Source: Hirschia litorea
Lineage (GTDB): Bacteria > Pseudomonadota > Alphaproteobacteria > Caulobacterales > Hyphomonadaceae
Direction: 5' to 3'
Assembly: GCF_042665075.1 (NCBI RefSeq)
Contig: NZ_JBHTBR010000002.1
Coordinates: forward strand, 682,001 to 746,000
DNA: 64,000 bases
In this document: positions 52,447-60,580 of the stretch, piece by piece
How positions within the stretch are numbered: the first letter of the stretch is position 1
How the letters are laid out: the number at the start of each line of letters is the position of its first letter
Notes under the pieces: generated by a model
What the model was told of the DNA's origin: nothing
Database searches by the model: none
What the model saw: only the letters and a program-made list of their open reading frames with translations
Position numbers and translations under genes: made by a program

Positions 52447-54374
52447 AGTGCCATCAACTTTTCGACGATTAGATCCGCAGCTTCATCAGCTGACATTTCC
52501 ACAGTGTTTACGCGTATCTCAGCATCCAATGGCTGCTCGTAAGGGCTATCAATACCGGTAAAGTTTTTCAAATTACCTGCACGCGCTTTTTTATAGAGAC
52601 CTTTGACATCTCGCTGCTCAGCCACTTCTAAAGGCGTATCGACGAACACCTCTATAAACTCACCATTGTTGAAAAGGTCACGTACCATTTGCCGCTCTGC
52701 TTGGAATGGTGAGATGAAAGCCGTCATCACGATCAAACCAGCATCTGTCATCAATTTGGCAACCTCCCCCACACGACGAATATTCTCAACTCGGTCTACA
52801 TCCGTAAAACCTAGATCCTTATTCAAGCCATGACGGACATTATCGCCGTCAAGAAGGAAGGTGTGTTTTCCTAAGGCAAAGAGTTTTTTCTCAACGAGGT
52901 TCGCAATTGTGGATTTTCCCGACCCAGAAAGACCGGTGAACCACAAAAGACGTGCAGTCTGGTTCTTCTGAGCCGCGTGCGCATCACGATCAACATCAAC
53001 TGCTTGCCAGTGTATGTTTTGAGAACGTCGTAACGCAAAGTGAATCATACCCGCAGCTACTGTCGCGTTGGTCATACGGTCAATGAGGATAAAGCCCCCC
53101 ATGTCCGGATTATCTTTATAACTTTCAAAAGTAACCGGTTTGGATGTCGCTATATTGCACACACCAATGGAGTTTAGCTTTAGTGTTTTTGAGGGAAGCT
53201 TTCCGGCGGTGTTCACATTCACTTCGTATTTAGGTTCAGTGATCGTGGCCGATACCGTATTGGCACCTATTTTCAATAGGTATGGACGTCCAGACAGCAT
53301 TTCTTCTTCTGCCATCCAAACCAAAGTTGCTTCAAATTGATCCGCGACTTCAGGTGGTGCGTCAGCCGTTGCAATAACATCCCCACGAGAGCAATCTATT
53401 TCATCGTTAAATGTAAGCGTTATAGATTGTCCAACAGTCGCAACATCAAGATCGCCATCCATCGTGACGATAGATTTTACTGTGGATGTTTTACCAGATG
53501 GAAGGACTCGGATGGCATCACCAGGCCGGATTGAACCCGATGTTACCAGTCCGGAAAACCCTCTAAAATCCAGATTTGGACGGTTTACCCACTGAACGGA
53601 CATCCGGAACTCACGTTGCGCCATCAATGTATCGTTTAATGGAGCGTCCTCTAAATGTGAAATCAGCGTTGGACCTTCATACCATTGTGTATCAGCACTT
53701 TTCTCAACGATGTTGTCACCTTTGAGCCCTGAAATTGGTATTGCATCAAACGCTGTTAGACCAATAGAGTCAGCAAAAACCTTATAATCAGCTACGATTT
53801 CATTGAAACGCTCTTGGCTGTAACCAACAAGATCCATCTTATTTACAGCAAGAACAACATTCTTGATGCCTAGCAAATTCACTAGATATGAGTGTCTCTT
53901 CGTCTGTGTGAGAACGCCTTGTCGAGCATCAATCAAAATCACAGCCAAATCAGCCGTAGATGCACCCGTCACCATATTACGGGTGTATTGCTCGTGACCA
54001 GGCGTGTCTGCGACAATAAACTTTCGCTTTTCTGTCGCGAAAAAACGATAGGCAACATCTATTGTAATGCCTTGCTCACGTTCCGCCGCGAGACCATCAA
54101 CCAAAAGCGCAAAATCTATTTCTTGACCTTGTGTCCCAACAGCTTTGGAATCGTTTTCAAGACTTGCAAGCTGATCTTCAAAAATCATTTTGGAGTCGTA
54201 AAGCAGACGCCCAATAAGCGTAGACTTCCCATCATCCACGGATCCACATGTGATGAAACGCAACATGGATTTATGCTGATGCTTTAAAAGGTAAGCATCG
54301 ATATCCTCTGCAATAAGCGCTTCTGTCTCATAAATAGGAGATGAATTCTGAGTACTTTTCAAATCGGTTGTCAT
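52443..54374 (-). CDS. cysNC: Bifunctional sulfate adenylyltransferase subunit 1/APS kinase (CysNC)
   Basis: About 643 residues in two parts. Residues 1-450 form an EF-Tu-like GTPase (P-loop GSVDDGKSTLIG, DTPGHEQYTRNMVTGAS, NKMDLVG). Residues about 460-640 form an APS kinase (P-loop GLSGSGKST, then DGDNVRHGLNKDLGF). The fusion powers APS synthesis by CysD and then phosphorylates APS to PAPS. The longest frame starts at 54437 inside cysD; ATG 54374, one base after the cysD stop, is preferred. Confidence 0.95.
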   Translation of the reverse strand: MTTDLKSTQNSSPIYETEALIAEDIDAYLLKHQHKSMLRFITCGSVDDGKSTLIGRLLYDSKMIFEDQLASLENDSKAVGTQGQEIDFALLVDGLAAEREQGITIDVAYRFFATEKRKFIVADTPGHEQYTRNMVTGASTADLAVILIDARQGVLTQTKRHSYLVNLLGIKNVVLAVNKMDLVGYSQERFNEIVADYKVFADSIGLTAFDAIPISGLKGDNIVEKSADTQWYEGPTLISHLEDAPLNDTLMAQREFRMSVQWVNRPNLDFRGFSGLVTSGSIRPGDAIRVLPSGKTSTVKSIVTMDGDLDVATVGQSITLTFNDEIDCSRGDVIATADAPPEVADQFEATLVWMAEEEMLSGRPYLLKIGANTVSATITEPKYEVNVNTAGKLPSKTLKLNSIGVCNIATSKPVTFESYKDNPDMGGFILIDRMTNATVAAGMIHFALRRSQNIHWQAVDVDRDAHAAQKNQTARLLWFTGLSGSGKSTIANLVEKKLFALGKHTFLLDGDNVRHGLNKDLGFTDVDRVENIRRVGEVAKLMTDAGLIVMTAFISPFQAERQMVRDLFNNGEFIEVFVDTPLEVAEQRDVKGLYKKARAGNLKNFTGIDSPYEQPLDAEIRVNTVEMSADEAADLIVEKLMAL

Positions 54375-54375
54375 T

Positions 54376-55296
54376 TTAAAAATACCCCTCTTGCTTTTTC
54401 TTCTCCATTGACGCGGATTGATCATGATCAATTGCACGCCCTTGGCGCTCAGACGTTGTGGTCAGAAGCATTTCTTGAATAATCTCAGGCAAGGTCGCCG
54501 CCGTTGATTCAACAGCACCTGTTAGTGGATAGCACCCTAATGTTCTAAACCGGATTGATCGCTCTACAGGAACTTCCCCTTCTTTTAAGGGGAAACGATC
54601 ATCATCCACCATCAACAACATGCCATCCCGCTCTACTGTGGGTCGCATCGCTGCTTTGTATAGAGGTACAATGTCGATATTCTCTAAATGGATATATTGC
54701 CAAATATCGAGTTCAGTCCAATTGGATATAGGAAATACGCGTATGCTCTCATCTTTAGATTTACGCATATTATACTGTTTCCAAAGTTCAGGACGTTGAT
54801 TTTTGGGGTCCCAACGGTGACTAGCAGTTCGGAATGAAAATATGCGCTCTTTTGCACGTGACTTTTCTTCATCTCGACGCGCGCCACCAAAAGCCGCATC
54901 AAACCCATGCTTAGTAAGTGCTTGCTTTAACCCTTCAGTCTTCCACATGTCTGTATGAAGTGAGCCATGATCGAAAGGATTAATTCCTTTTTCAAGAGCT
55001 TCAGGGTTTTGATATACGATCAACTCCATACCAGCATCTTGGGCTGCTTTTTCCCTCAGCTCATACATGGCTCTAAATTTCCATGTTGTATCTACATGCA
55101 TCAACGGAAATGGTGGTGGAGAAGGATAAAATGCTTTCTTGGCAAGGTGCAGCATCACCGCAGAATCTTTACCTACCGAATACAGCATAACTGGTTTATG
55201 AGCCTCTGCTGCAACTTCTCGCATGATATGAATGCTTTCAGCTTCTAATCGCTGAAGGTGTGTAAGCCGATCATTTGGTAATTCGCTGTTCGTCAT
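54376..55296 (-). CDS. cysD: Sulfate adenylyltransferase subunit 2
   Basis: A 306-residue N-type ATP-PPi synthetase. The ATP-binding segment VMLYSVGKDSAVMLHLA is near residue 40, followed by FGGARRDEEKSRAKERIFSFR and RFRTLGCYPLTGAVES. It couples to the CysN GTPase to form APS from sulfate and ATP. It is the first gene of the cys operon and has a 210-base leader containing inverted repeats (listed separately). Confidence 0.96.
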   Translation of the reverse strand: MTNSELPNDRLTHLQRLEAESIHIMREVAAEAHKPVMLYSVGKDSAVMLHLAKKAFYPSPPPFPLMHVDTTWKFRAMYELREKAAQDAGMELIVYQNPEALEKGINPFDHGSLHTDMWKTEGLKQALTKHGFDAAFGGARRDEEKSRAKERIFSFRTASHRWDPKNQRPELWKQYNMRKSKDESIRVFPISNWTELDIWQYIHLENIDIVPLYKAAMRPTVERDGMLLMVDDDRFPLKEGEVPVERSIRFRTLGCYPLTGAVESTAATLPEIIQEMLLTTTSERQGRAIDHDQSASMEKKKQEGYF

Positions 55297-55343
55297 AACC
55301 CATCAATCTTTATTCGGTCAGCTCAGATGATGATCCTTTTTAG

Positions 55344-55408
55344 GATTATCCGGCTGCTTAAATTTAAATTTACATACGTTCTAAATGCGCACATAGCTTC
55401 GGATAATC
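55344..55408. promoter_or_regulatory. Inverted repeats upstream of cysD
   Basis: GATTATCCG (55344-55352) and CGGATAATC (55400-55408) are 9-bp inverted copies separated by 47 bases. Between them lies the palindrome AAATTTAAATTT (55360-55371). The block sits 48-112 bases upstream of the cysD start. It could be a LysR-type or other sulfur-regulator operator. Confidence 0.4.
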
Positions 55409-55506
55409 GTGACGTGATATAGATACAACGAAAAAGTGAGGTCAACCGCTTATAAGATTCATTAGAGAAACTTACCCAAACAGACGTAAAACTGCCAATT
55501 TATTGA

Positions 55507-56457
55507 TCAAGCATCCGTGGTCATGGACACAAACACGTCCTCTAGGTCAGCTTCTTCGGTTGCTAAGTCCTTTATCCTAACGCCTGACTCGCGTATCTGA
55601 TTGAGCAGGTCCATAACGCGCGTTTCATTGGCGCGATACGTCACGACCAAAGCCCCATCTATACGGCGCTCAATATTCAACCCTTTAATGGATTCAGGAA
55701 TATTGGAGATCGCTTCTTCTGGCTGGACAATTAGTTTTTTGCGATCCATGCGCGATAGAAGCGTTTCCGTGCCCTCACACGCAATCACTTCGCCATGATT
55801 GATAATAGCGATCTGATCACACATTTCCTGCGCTTCTTCCAAATAGTGTGTTGTCAAAACAATTGTGGTTCCGCGCGCATGAAGCTCCTTAACATACTCC
55901 CAAAGCTGACGTCGTAGTTCAACATCAACTCCAGCTGTAGGTTCATCTAAAATAAGGATAGGTGGCGCATGCACCATAGCTTTGGCGACCATTAGTCGAC
56001 GCTTCATCCCTCCGGATAACTGTCGAACATAAGCATCCTTCTTATCGCCTAAACCAAGTGCTTCTAAAATTTCATCCGAGCGACGCTCTCCTTTAGGTAC
56101 ACCAAAGAACCCTGCGGTTAATTCCATGCTTTCGCGTGGTGTAAAGAAAGGGTCCATATTGATTTCTTGAGGAACAACCCCCAGTGCAGCAGCTACCTCG
56201 CGTGGGTTTTTATCCAAATCATAATTCCACACATTTACTTCACCGGCAGTTTTATTCACCAAACCAGACACGATGTTAATCAAAGTAGACTTACCTGCAC
56301 CATTGGGCCCCAACAAGCCAAAAATTGAGCCACGTGGAATGTTCAGATTCACCCCTTTAAGCGCATGCTTTTCCTCCATCTTGCCTTTTGCAGCATATAT
56401 TTTCTGCAACCCTTTGAGCTGGATGGCGTAATCTGGCAAAATTTCTGGTGAGTTCAT
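55507..56457 (-). CDS. ABC transporter ATP-binding protein (ABC-2/NodI-like)
   Basis: About 316 residues. Walker A GPNGAGKST, signature LSGGMKRR, Walker B ILILDEPTAGVD and H-loop TTHYLEEAQ are all present, so it should hydrolyse ATP. The domain order and C-terminal extension resemble ATPases of ABC-2 exporters (NodI/DrrA/CcmA-like). No permease gene is adjacent. The GTG at 56469 begins the longest frame, but ATG 56457 with GGAG seven bases upstream is preferred. It is divergent from the CpeT-like lipoprotein gene. Confidence 0.9.
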   Translation of the reverse strand: MNSPEILPDYAIQLKGLQKIYAAKGKMEEKHALKGVNLNIPRGSIFGLLGPNGAGKSTLINIVSGLVNKTAGEVNVWNYDLDKNPREVAAALGVVPQEINMDPFFTPRESMELTAGFFGVPKGERRSDEILEALGLGDKKDAYVRQLSGGMKRRLMVAKAMVHAPPILILDEPTAGVDVELRRQLWEYVKELHARGTTIVLTTHYLEEAQEMCDQIAIINHGEVIACEGTETLLSRMDRKKLIVQPEEAISNIPESIKGLNIERRIDGALVVTYRANETRVMDLLNQIRESGVRIKDLATEEADLEDVFVSMTTDA

Positions 56458-56704
56458 AACCGGCTCCACATATCAACGAATCAGAGGTCTACATTCAAAT
56501 GTCCCCTAGTGGTCGCACTAGAGGTAAGGGTGAAACACGTTCGTTAAAAGGGGCGTTTCGTTGATAAGTGTCATTCACAACGAATATAGCCCTTCTTAAC
56601 CGGCATTTAGACCGCCCAGTTGTTTTATTTCATAGTTTTCAAGCCATCTATTGCCAGCACCCACAAAGAATATATCATTTAAAAATACATGGGGATACTT
56701 CGAT
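56458..56704. promoter_or_regulatory. Divergent intergenic region with two dyads
   Basis: This 247-bp region between the ABC ATPase and the CpeT-like gene holds CTAGTG/CACTAG (56506-56511 and 56516-56521) and TTCGTTG/CAACGAA (56557-56563 and 56578-56584). Either could be an operator for one or both genes. No ORF or RNA was recognised. Confidence 0.4.
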
Positions 56705-57370
56705 ATGAAACGCCTACTTCCGATTTTAACTTATTGTGCAATCGCTACCCTCTCTTTGACTGCTTGTACTTCTACAGCTGGGTCCTTGGAGAAAAACAAT
56801 GCCTCCAACAATATCCATGAACTCTCAGAACTTTTGATAAGACATTTCGAGATTGCAAATGATGCCGATAGTCCCGGCTTAGTAGACAGACGTGTCCAAG
56901 TTCATTCTCCACACTTAAAAGGTATTTGGTACTACTCTCAACTCGATAAAGGTAATCCGCAGACACTCTATCGCCAACGCCTAAACCATTTAAAGCAGAT
57001 CGAGCACAGCAGTAATTTTGTGCTAATTACCTACCGCCTTAAGACTCCAGAAAGCTATGTAAATGGTTGGCTTAAACAAGATATTCTCAACGAATTAAAA
57101 GTGACTGATTTTGAGGACTATTTCGAAGATGGGTGCGATCAAATATGGCGCAAGGTAAACTCAGACGAATGGACAGGCTACGTTGATCCAAAAACTTGCA
57201 AACTATTTTCAGAACGTCGCCAAATGCACATTAGCATCGAATCCGAGGCACGATTAACATCCGAAATGCTTCAAATAAGTGAGCGCGGATTCGATGAGGC
57301 AGGACTGTTTTTATGGGGCTCAAAAATCGGTGAACTTCTTACATTAGACGTTATAAAACCTCAGGAATAA
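56705..57370 (+). CDS. CpeT/CpcT-like lipoprotein
   Basis: About 221 residues with a lipoprotein signal (MKRLLPILTYCAIATLSLTAC, Cys about residue 21). The mature part follows the CpeT/CpcT pattern: LSELLIRHFE..., HSPHLKGIWYYSQLD, LYRQRLNHLKQI, the conserved GCDQIW with a following TGYVDPKTCK cysteine, and GFDEAGLFLWG near the end. In cyanobacteria the family attaches bilins to phycobiliproteins, but none are expected here. Most likely it is a periplasmic or outer-membrane bilin/lipophilic-ligand-binding relative. The frame runs upstream to 56651; ATG 56705 starts the signal peptide. Confidence 0.7.
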   Translation: MKRLLPILTYCAIATLSLTACTSTAGSLEKNNASNNIHELSELLIRHFEIANDADSPGLVDRRVQVHSPHLKGIWYYSQLDKGNPQTLYRQRLNHLKQIEHSSNFVLITYRLKTPESYVNGWLKQDILNELKVTDFEDYFEDGCDQIWRKVNSDEWTGYVDPKTCKLFSERRQMHISIESEARLTSEMLQISERGFDEAGLFLWGSKIGELLTLDVIKPQE

Positions 57371-57492
57371 ATTGCCGAATGCTCAACGGTAGGAAATTTC
57401 CACTTTTAATACCCTTCTCCGCCTGATACTCAGTTCTGCAAAAGATATGCAAATATCCAACAGTTAGATGCTTGATTTATGGAACGATAATT

Positions 57493-58842
57493 ATGACGCG
57501 CAAATATTTCGGAACTGATGGAATTAGAGGCCAAGCGAATGCTGGCGCAATGACTCCAGAAATAGTTATGCGTCTTGGAATGGCGGCAGCGACATACTTT
57601 AAATCAGATACCGAACGTAGACACACCGTCGTTATCGGAAAAGACACACGTCTTTCAGGCTATATGATTGAACCGGCTTTAACTGCAGGTTTCACAGCTG
57701 CAGGTATGGATGTTGTGTTATTCGGTCCGCTCCCCACACCCGGTGTTGCTATGCTGACACGATCACTTCGGGCTGATCTAGGTGTAATGATTTCCGCGTC
57801 TCATAATGCCTATCAAGACAATGGCATAAAGCTATTTGGACCAGATGGGTTCAAATTATCCGACGATGCAGAATTAGAAATTGAAGCTCTTATGGAGCGC
57901 CCCATGGATGCTGACCTTGCAGCTTCAGCAAAACTTGGAAAAGCAAGCAGGATTGATGACGCGCAATCGCGCTATGTAGAAATAGTGAAAGCAACTTTCC
58001 CGCGCCGCCAACGTCTCTCCAACCTTAGAATAGTTGTCGATTGCGCCAATGGTGCCGCCTATAAAGTTGCGCCTAAAGTCCTATACGAACTTGGAGCTGA
58101 AGTTATTTCTCTCGGTGTCTCGCCAAATGGTTTCAACATCAACGAAGAATGCGGCTCAACTGACACAAGAGCACTTTCAGAAGCCGTATTGAAGTATCGG
58201 GCGGATATCGGGATCGCACTCGATGGGGATGCCGACAGGGTCGTGTTATGCGACGAAAAAGGCCAAATTATCGATGGTGACCAAGTATTGGGTCTCATCG
58301 CAAAAAGCTGGAAAGAAGAAAACAAACTATCGAAACCCGCGATTTCAGCAACAGTCATGTCAAACCTTGGACTAGAGAAATACTTAAAATCCATAGGCAT
58401 AAAACTAAGACGGACTAAAGTTGGTGACCGTTATGTCGTACAAGATATGAGAGAAGCAGGTGTAAATCTCGGCGGTGAACAATCTGGCCACGTTGTTATG
58501 AGTGATTTTGCAACAACCGGAGACGGCTTAGTCGCCGCACTTCAAGTTCTCGCTGTAATTTGTAAAACAGACAAACCTGTCTCGGAAATTGCACATGTCT
58601 TTGACCGAGCACCGCAACGTTTAGACAATATACGCTACACAGGCGCAGACCCTCTAAATACCAAACACGTTAAAGCTGTGATCAAGAAAGTTTCAGAAGA
58701 ACTTGGAGACAAAGGTCGCCTTGTCGTTCGGAAATCCGGTACGGAACCTCTCATACGCGTCATGGCCGAAGCCGAAGAAGAAAGCTTGATGAACAAAGCC
58801 GTAGAAGATGTTGTGACTGCCGTCAAAGAAAGCATAGCATAA
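57493..58842 (+). CDS. glmM: Phosphoglucosamine mutase
   Basis: About 449 residues, normal length. It begins RKYFGTDGIRG, the phosphorylated serine is S103 in MISASHNAYQDNG, the metal loop is DGDADRVV, the sugar loop is GGEQSGHVV and the phosphate loop is RKSGTEPLIRVM. It isomerises glucosamine 6-phosphate to glucosamine 1-phosphate for peptidoglycan and LPS. ATG 57493 is preferred to the upstream start at 57472. It is followed by a small CHCC zinc-finger gene after 91 bases. Confidence 0.96.
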   Translation: MTRKYFGTDGIRGQANAGAMTPEIVMRLGMAAATYFKSDTERRHTVVIGKDTRLSGYMIEPALTAGFTAAGMDVVLFGPLPTPGVAMLTRSLRADLGVMISASHNAYQDNGIKLFGPDGFKLSDDAELEIEALMERPMDADLAASAKLGKASRIDDAQSRYVEIVKATFPRRQRLSNLRIVVDCANGAAYKVAPKVLYELGAEVISLGVSPNGFNINEECGSTDTRALSEAVLKYRADIGIALDGDADRVVLCDEKGQIIDGDQVLGLIAKSWKEENKLSKPAISATVMSNLGLEKYLKSIGIKLRRTKVGDRYVVQDMREAGVNLGGEQSGHVVMSDFATTGDGLVAALQVLAVICKTDKPVSEIAHVFDRAPQRLDNIRYTGADPLNTKHVKAVIKKVSEELGDKGRLVVRKSGTEPLIRVMAEAEEESLMNKAVEDVVTAVKESIA

Positions 58843-58933
58843 AACGGCTAATTAATTTCACATTGACGTATGCACACAACGCACACTACTTAGGTAGCAA
58901 CACCTTGGCCATATTGTTTGAAACAGAATCACT

Positions 58934-59131
58934 ATGATAAACACCACAGACACAGAAATAGATCACGAAGTCATTGTAATTAATGGGCATAAAACATCTT
59001 GCGATGGCGGTGGCGGCGCACTTGGTCATCCAATTGTTTGGTACGATATGGTGGAAGACGATGTTGTGGAATGCAAATATTGCGACAGACGTTTTGTTCG
59101 CAAAGGAAGCTCTTTAGATCCAACTAAATAG
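58934..59131 (+). CDS. CHCC zinc-finger domain protein (NDUFS6-like)
   Basis: A 65-residue protein with the zinc-binding set C23, H32, C47 and C50 in the order of the CHCC zinc-finger family. The core CDGGGGALGHPIVWYDM is distinctive. Homologues are related to the mitochondrial complex I subunit NDUFS6 and are common in alphaproteobacteria. A role with respiratory complex I is inferred from the family. It has its own terminator and no operon partner. Confidence 0.88.
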   Translation: MINTTDTEIDHEVIVINGHKTSCDGGGGALGHPIVWYDMVEDDVVECKYCDRRFVRKGSSLDPTK

Positions 59132-59148
59132 TTTTCAAATTCAAATTA

Positions 59149-59184
59149 CAAAAAAGGCGCTTCCAATTTGAAAGCGCCTTTTTT
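59149..59184. terminator. Bidirectional terminator between the zinc-finger and TraB genes
   Basis: A strong hairpin with arms of about 12 bp (AAAAAAGGCGCTT and AAGCGCCTTTTTT) has A-run and T-run on both sides, so it works in both directions. It serves the CHCC gene on the plus strand and the TraB/GumN gene on the minus strand, which converge here. Confidence 0.85.
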
Positions 59185-59205
59185 AACATCTATCAAAACA
59201 AGTAT

Positions 59206-60153
59206 TTATTGGACGCGTGTCACCGATATTCCCGCATCCTTAAGCATGGAAACGACAGAGTCCTTACCGACAAGGTGGGCTGCTCCTACAGCAATAAAGA
59301 AAACACCCTCTTCTTTTTCAATAAGTTTATTGATTTCCACTGTCCAATTTGCATTTCGCTTTACAAGCATCACATCCATTAGTTCTTCAGATGCCATTGA
59401 TGGATCAGAAAGCACGATTTTTTCTAGCGTCGCTATATCTCCAACAACCCACGCATTATCCATTTCGATAATGGAACTACCAATACTTTCTATTTGACGC
59501 ACGGTTTCCATCAATAAATTGACTTGGACATCTTCATCCAAATTCGCCATAAACGACAATTGTTGTTCGGCAGTTTCAAAATACCTTAGCTCTTTATTTG
59601 CAATTTTTGCTTCAGGGACAAGGATATTCTCAACACCGGACTCAGGGTCTTGCCCTTCTGCCACTATTGCTTGCATCACGATCATCATCGCCGCAAACCA
59701 AGGCTGCATTTTAGCTACAGCTGCCGTCGGAAAATTCAATTCCGCAGCAGCCACTTTAAGCGCATCAGCATCATTAGCGTTTAGCAATGAGAACAAATCT
59801 TTGCCAACTGGCATGAAACCTAATTTTGCCACAGCCCGTGCTAATGATGCATCTTCACCTGAGACATCGGCCTCAAAATAGACTACATCAGATCGACTAA
59901 ATGCTGTTTCAAAGGCCTCCGTACGCCACTGGAGGCTTGGCGGTAAGACATGCACAGTACCGAACAAGTAAACAGTTGTATCGGCATCACCAGTTTTCCA
60001 AAGCGCCGGCCCCTCACCATTCTCTAAAGCAGCAGCTTTTAAAACAACAGGCTCGGAAACACTGACCTCTTCCTTTTCAATTTTTTGCGAACACGCGGGC
60101 AAAGTTAAACAAGCGATCACCGTGGCACTGACGCTCAAAAATTGCTTCAACAT
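59206..60153 (-). CDS. TraB/GumN family lipoprotein
   Basis: About 315 residues with a lipoprotein signal (LTLPAC, Cys about residue 21). The TraB/GumN/PrgY domain has its two histidine motifs: VYLFGTVHVLPPSL near residue 60 and FIAVGAAHLVGKDSV near residue 295. Family members are proposed metalloproteases, but their substrates are largely unknown. It should be periplasmic and lipid-anchored. ATG 60153 is supported by GGAG; the frame opens at 60165. Confidence 0.87.
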   Translation of the reverse strand: MLKQFLSVSATVIACLTLPACSQKIEKEEVSVSEPVVLKAAALENGEGPALWKTGDADTTVYLFGTVHVLPPSLQWRTEAFETAFSRSDVVYFEADVSGEDASLARAVAKLGFMPVGKDLFSLLNANDADALKVAAAELNFPTAAVAKMQPWFAAMMIVMQAIVAEGQDPESGVENILVPEAKIANKELRYFETAEQQLSFMANLDEDVQVNLLMETVRQIESIGSSIIEMDNAWVVGDIATLEKIVLSDPSMASEELMDVMLVKRNANWTVEINKLIEKEEGVFFIAVGAAHLVGKDSVVSMLKDAGISVTRVQ

Positions 60154-60339
60154 AAAGAACTCCAAAATATCTTATCAACCAATTTAACAGGTAAATTGGA
60201 AACAACCAGCACTGTGAACTGGAAACTTGCATCTATCGGAATGTTAAAGCCAAACGCGTATAAACGATTGAAATATTAAATATCTCATCATCAGCGCGGC
60301 TCCGCATTAGCGGTTAATTTTGGGAAAGGAATATTCAAG

Positions 60340-60414
60340 TGGTGGGCGATGACGGTGTCGAACCGCCGACCCTCTCGGTGTAAACGAGATGCTCTACCGC
60401 TGAGCTAATCGCCC
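60340..60414 (-). tRNA. tRNA-Val (TAC anticodon)
   Basis: Read on the minus strand, a full cloverleaf is present. The acceptor stem is GGGCGAT/ATCGCCC, the D arm is GCTC...GAGC, the anticodon stem-loop is TCTCG-TTTACAC-CGAGA with TAC at positions 34-36, and the T arm is GGCGG-TTCGACA-CCGTC. The CCA end is encoded (60342-60340). All 75 positions fit. Confidence 0.97.
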
Positions 60415-60495
60415 TAACCACTTGAAGAGCCATGAAATATACATGTTTCTCTAGAACTGCAACGCCTAAATTCAAAAAAAATGAAGAAACTTCAT

Positions 60496-60530
60496 AAAAA
60501 AACCTCCCCGATTTAACGAAGGAGGTTTTT
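60496..60530 (-). terminator. Intrinsic terminator after lon
   Basis: AACCTCC (60501-60507) pairs with GGAGGTT (60521-60527), flanked by an A-run and a T-run, giving a terminator that works on the minus strand after lon and also on the plus strand. The tRNA-Val gene lies just beyond it. Confidence 0.85.
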
Positions 60531-60580
60531 GTCTTCAATAGCCCCTTTTTAGGAAGCCATTAAACTTAGATTTTTGTTGA

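Noticed and set aside
60335..60538. 67-residue minus-strand ORF ending in SSAVEHLVYTERVGGSTPSSPTT
   Set aside because: It is the translation of the tRNA-Val gene and the lon terminator, a well-known artefact, not a protein gene.
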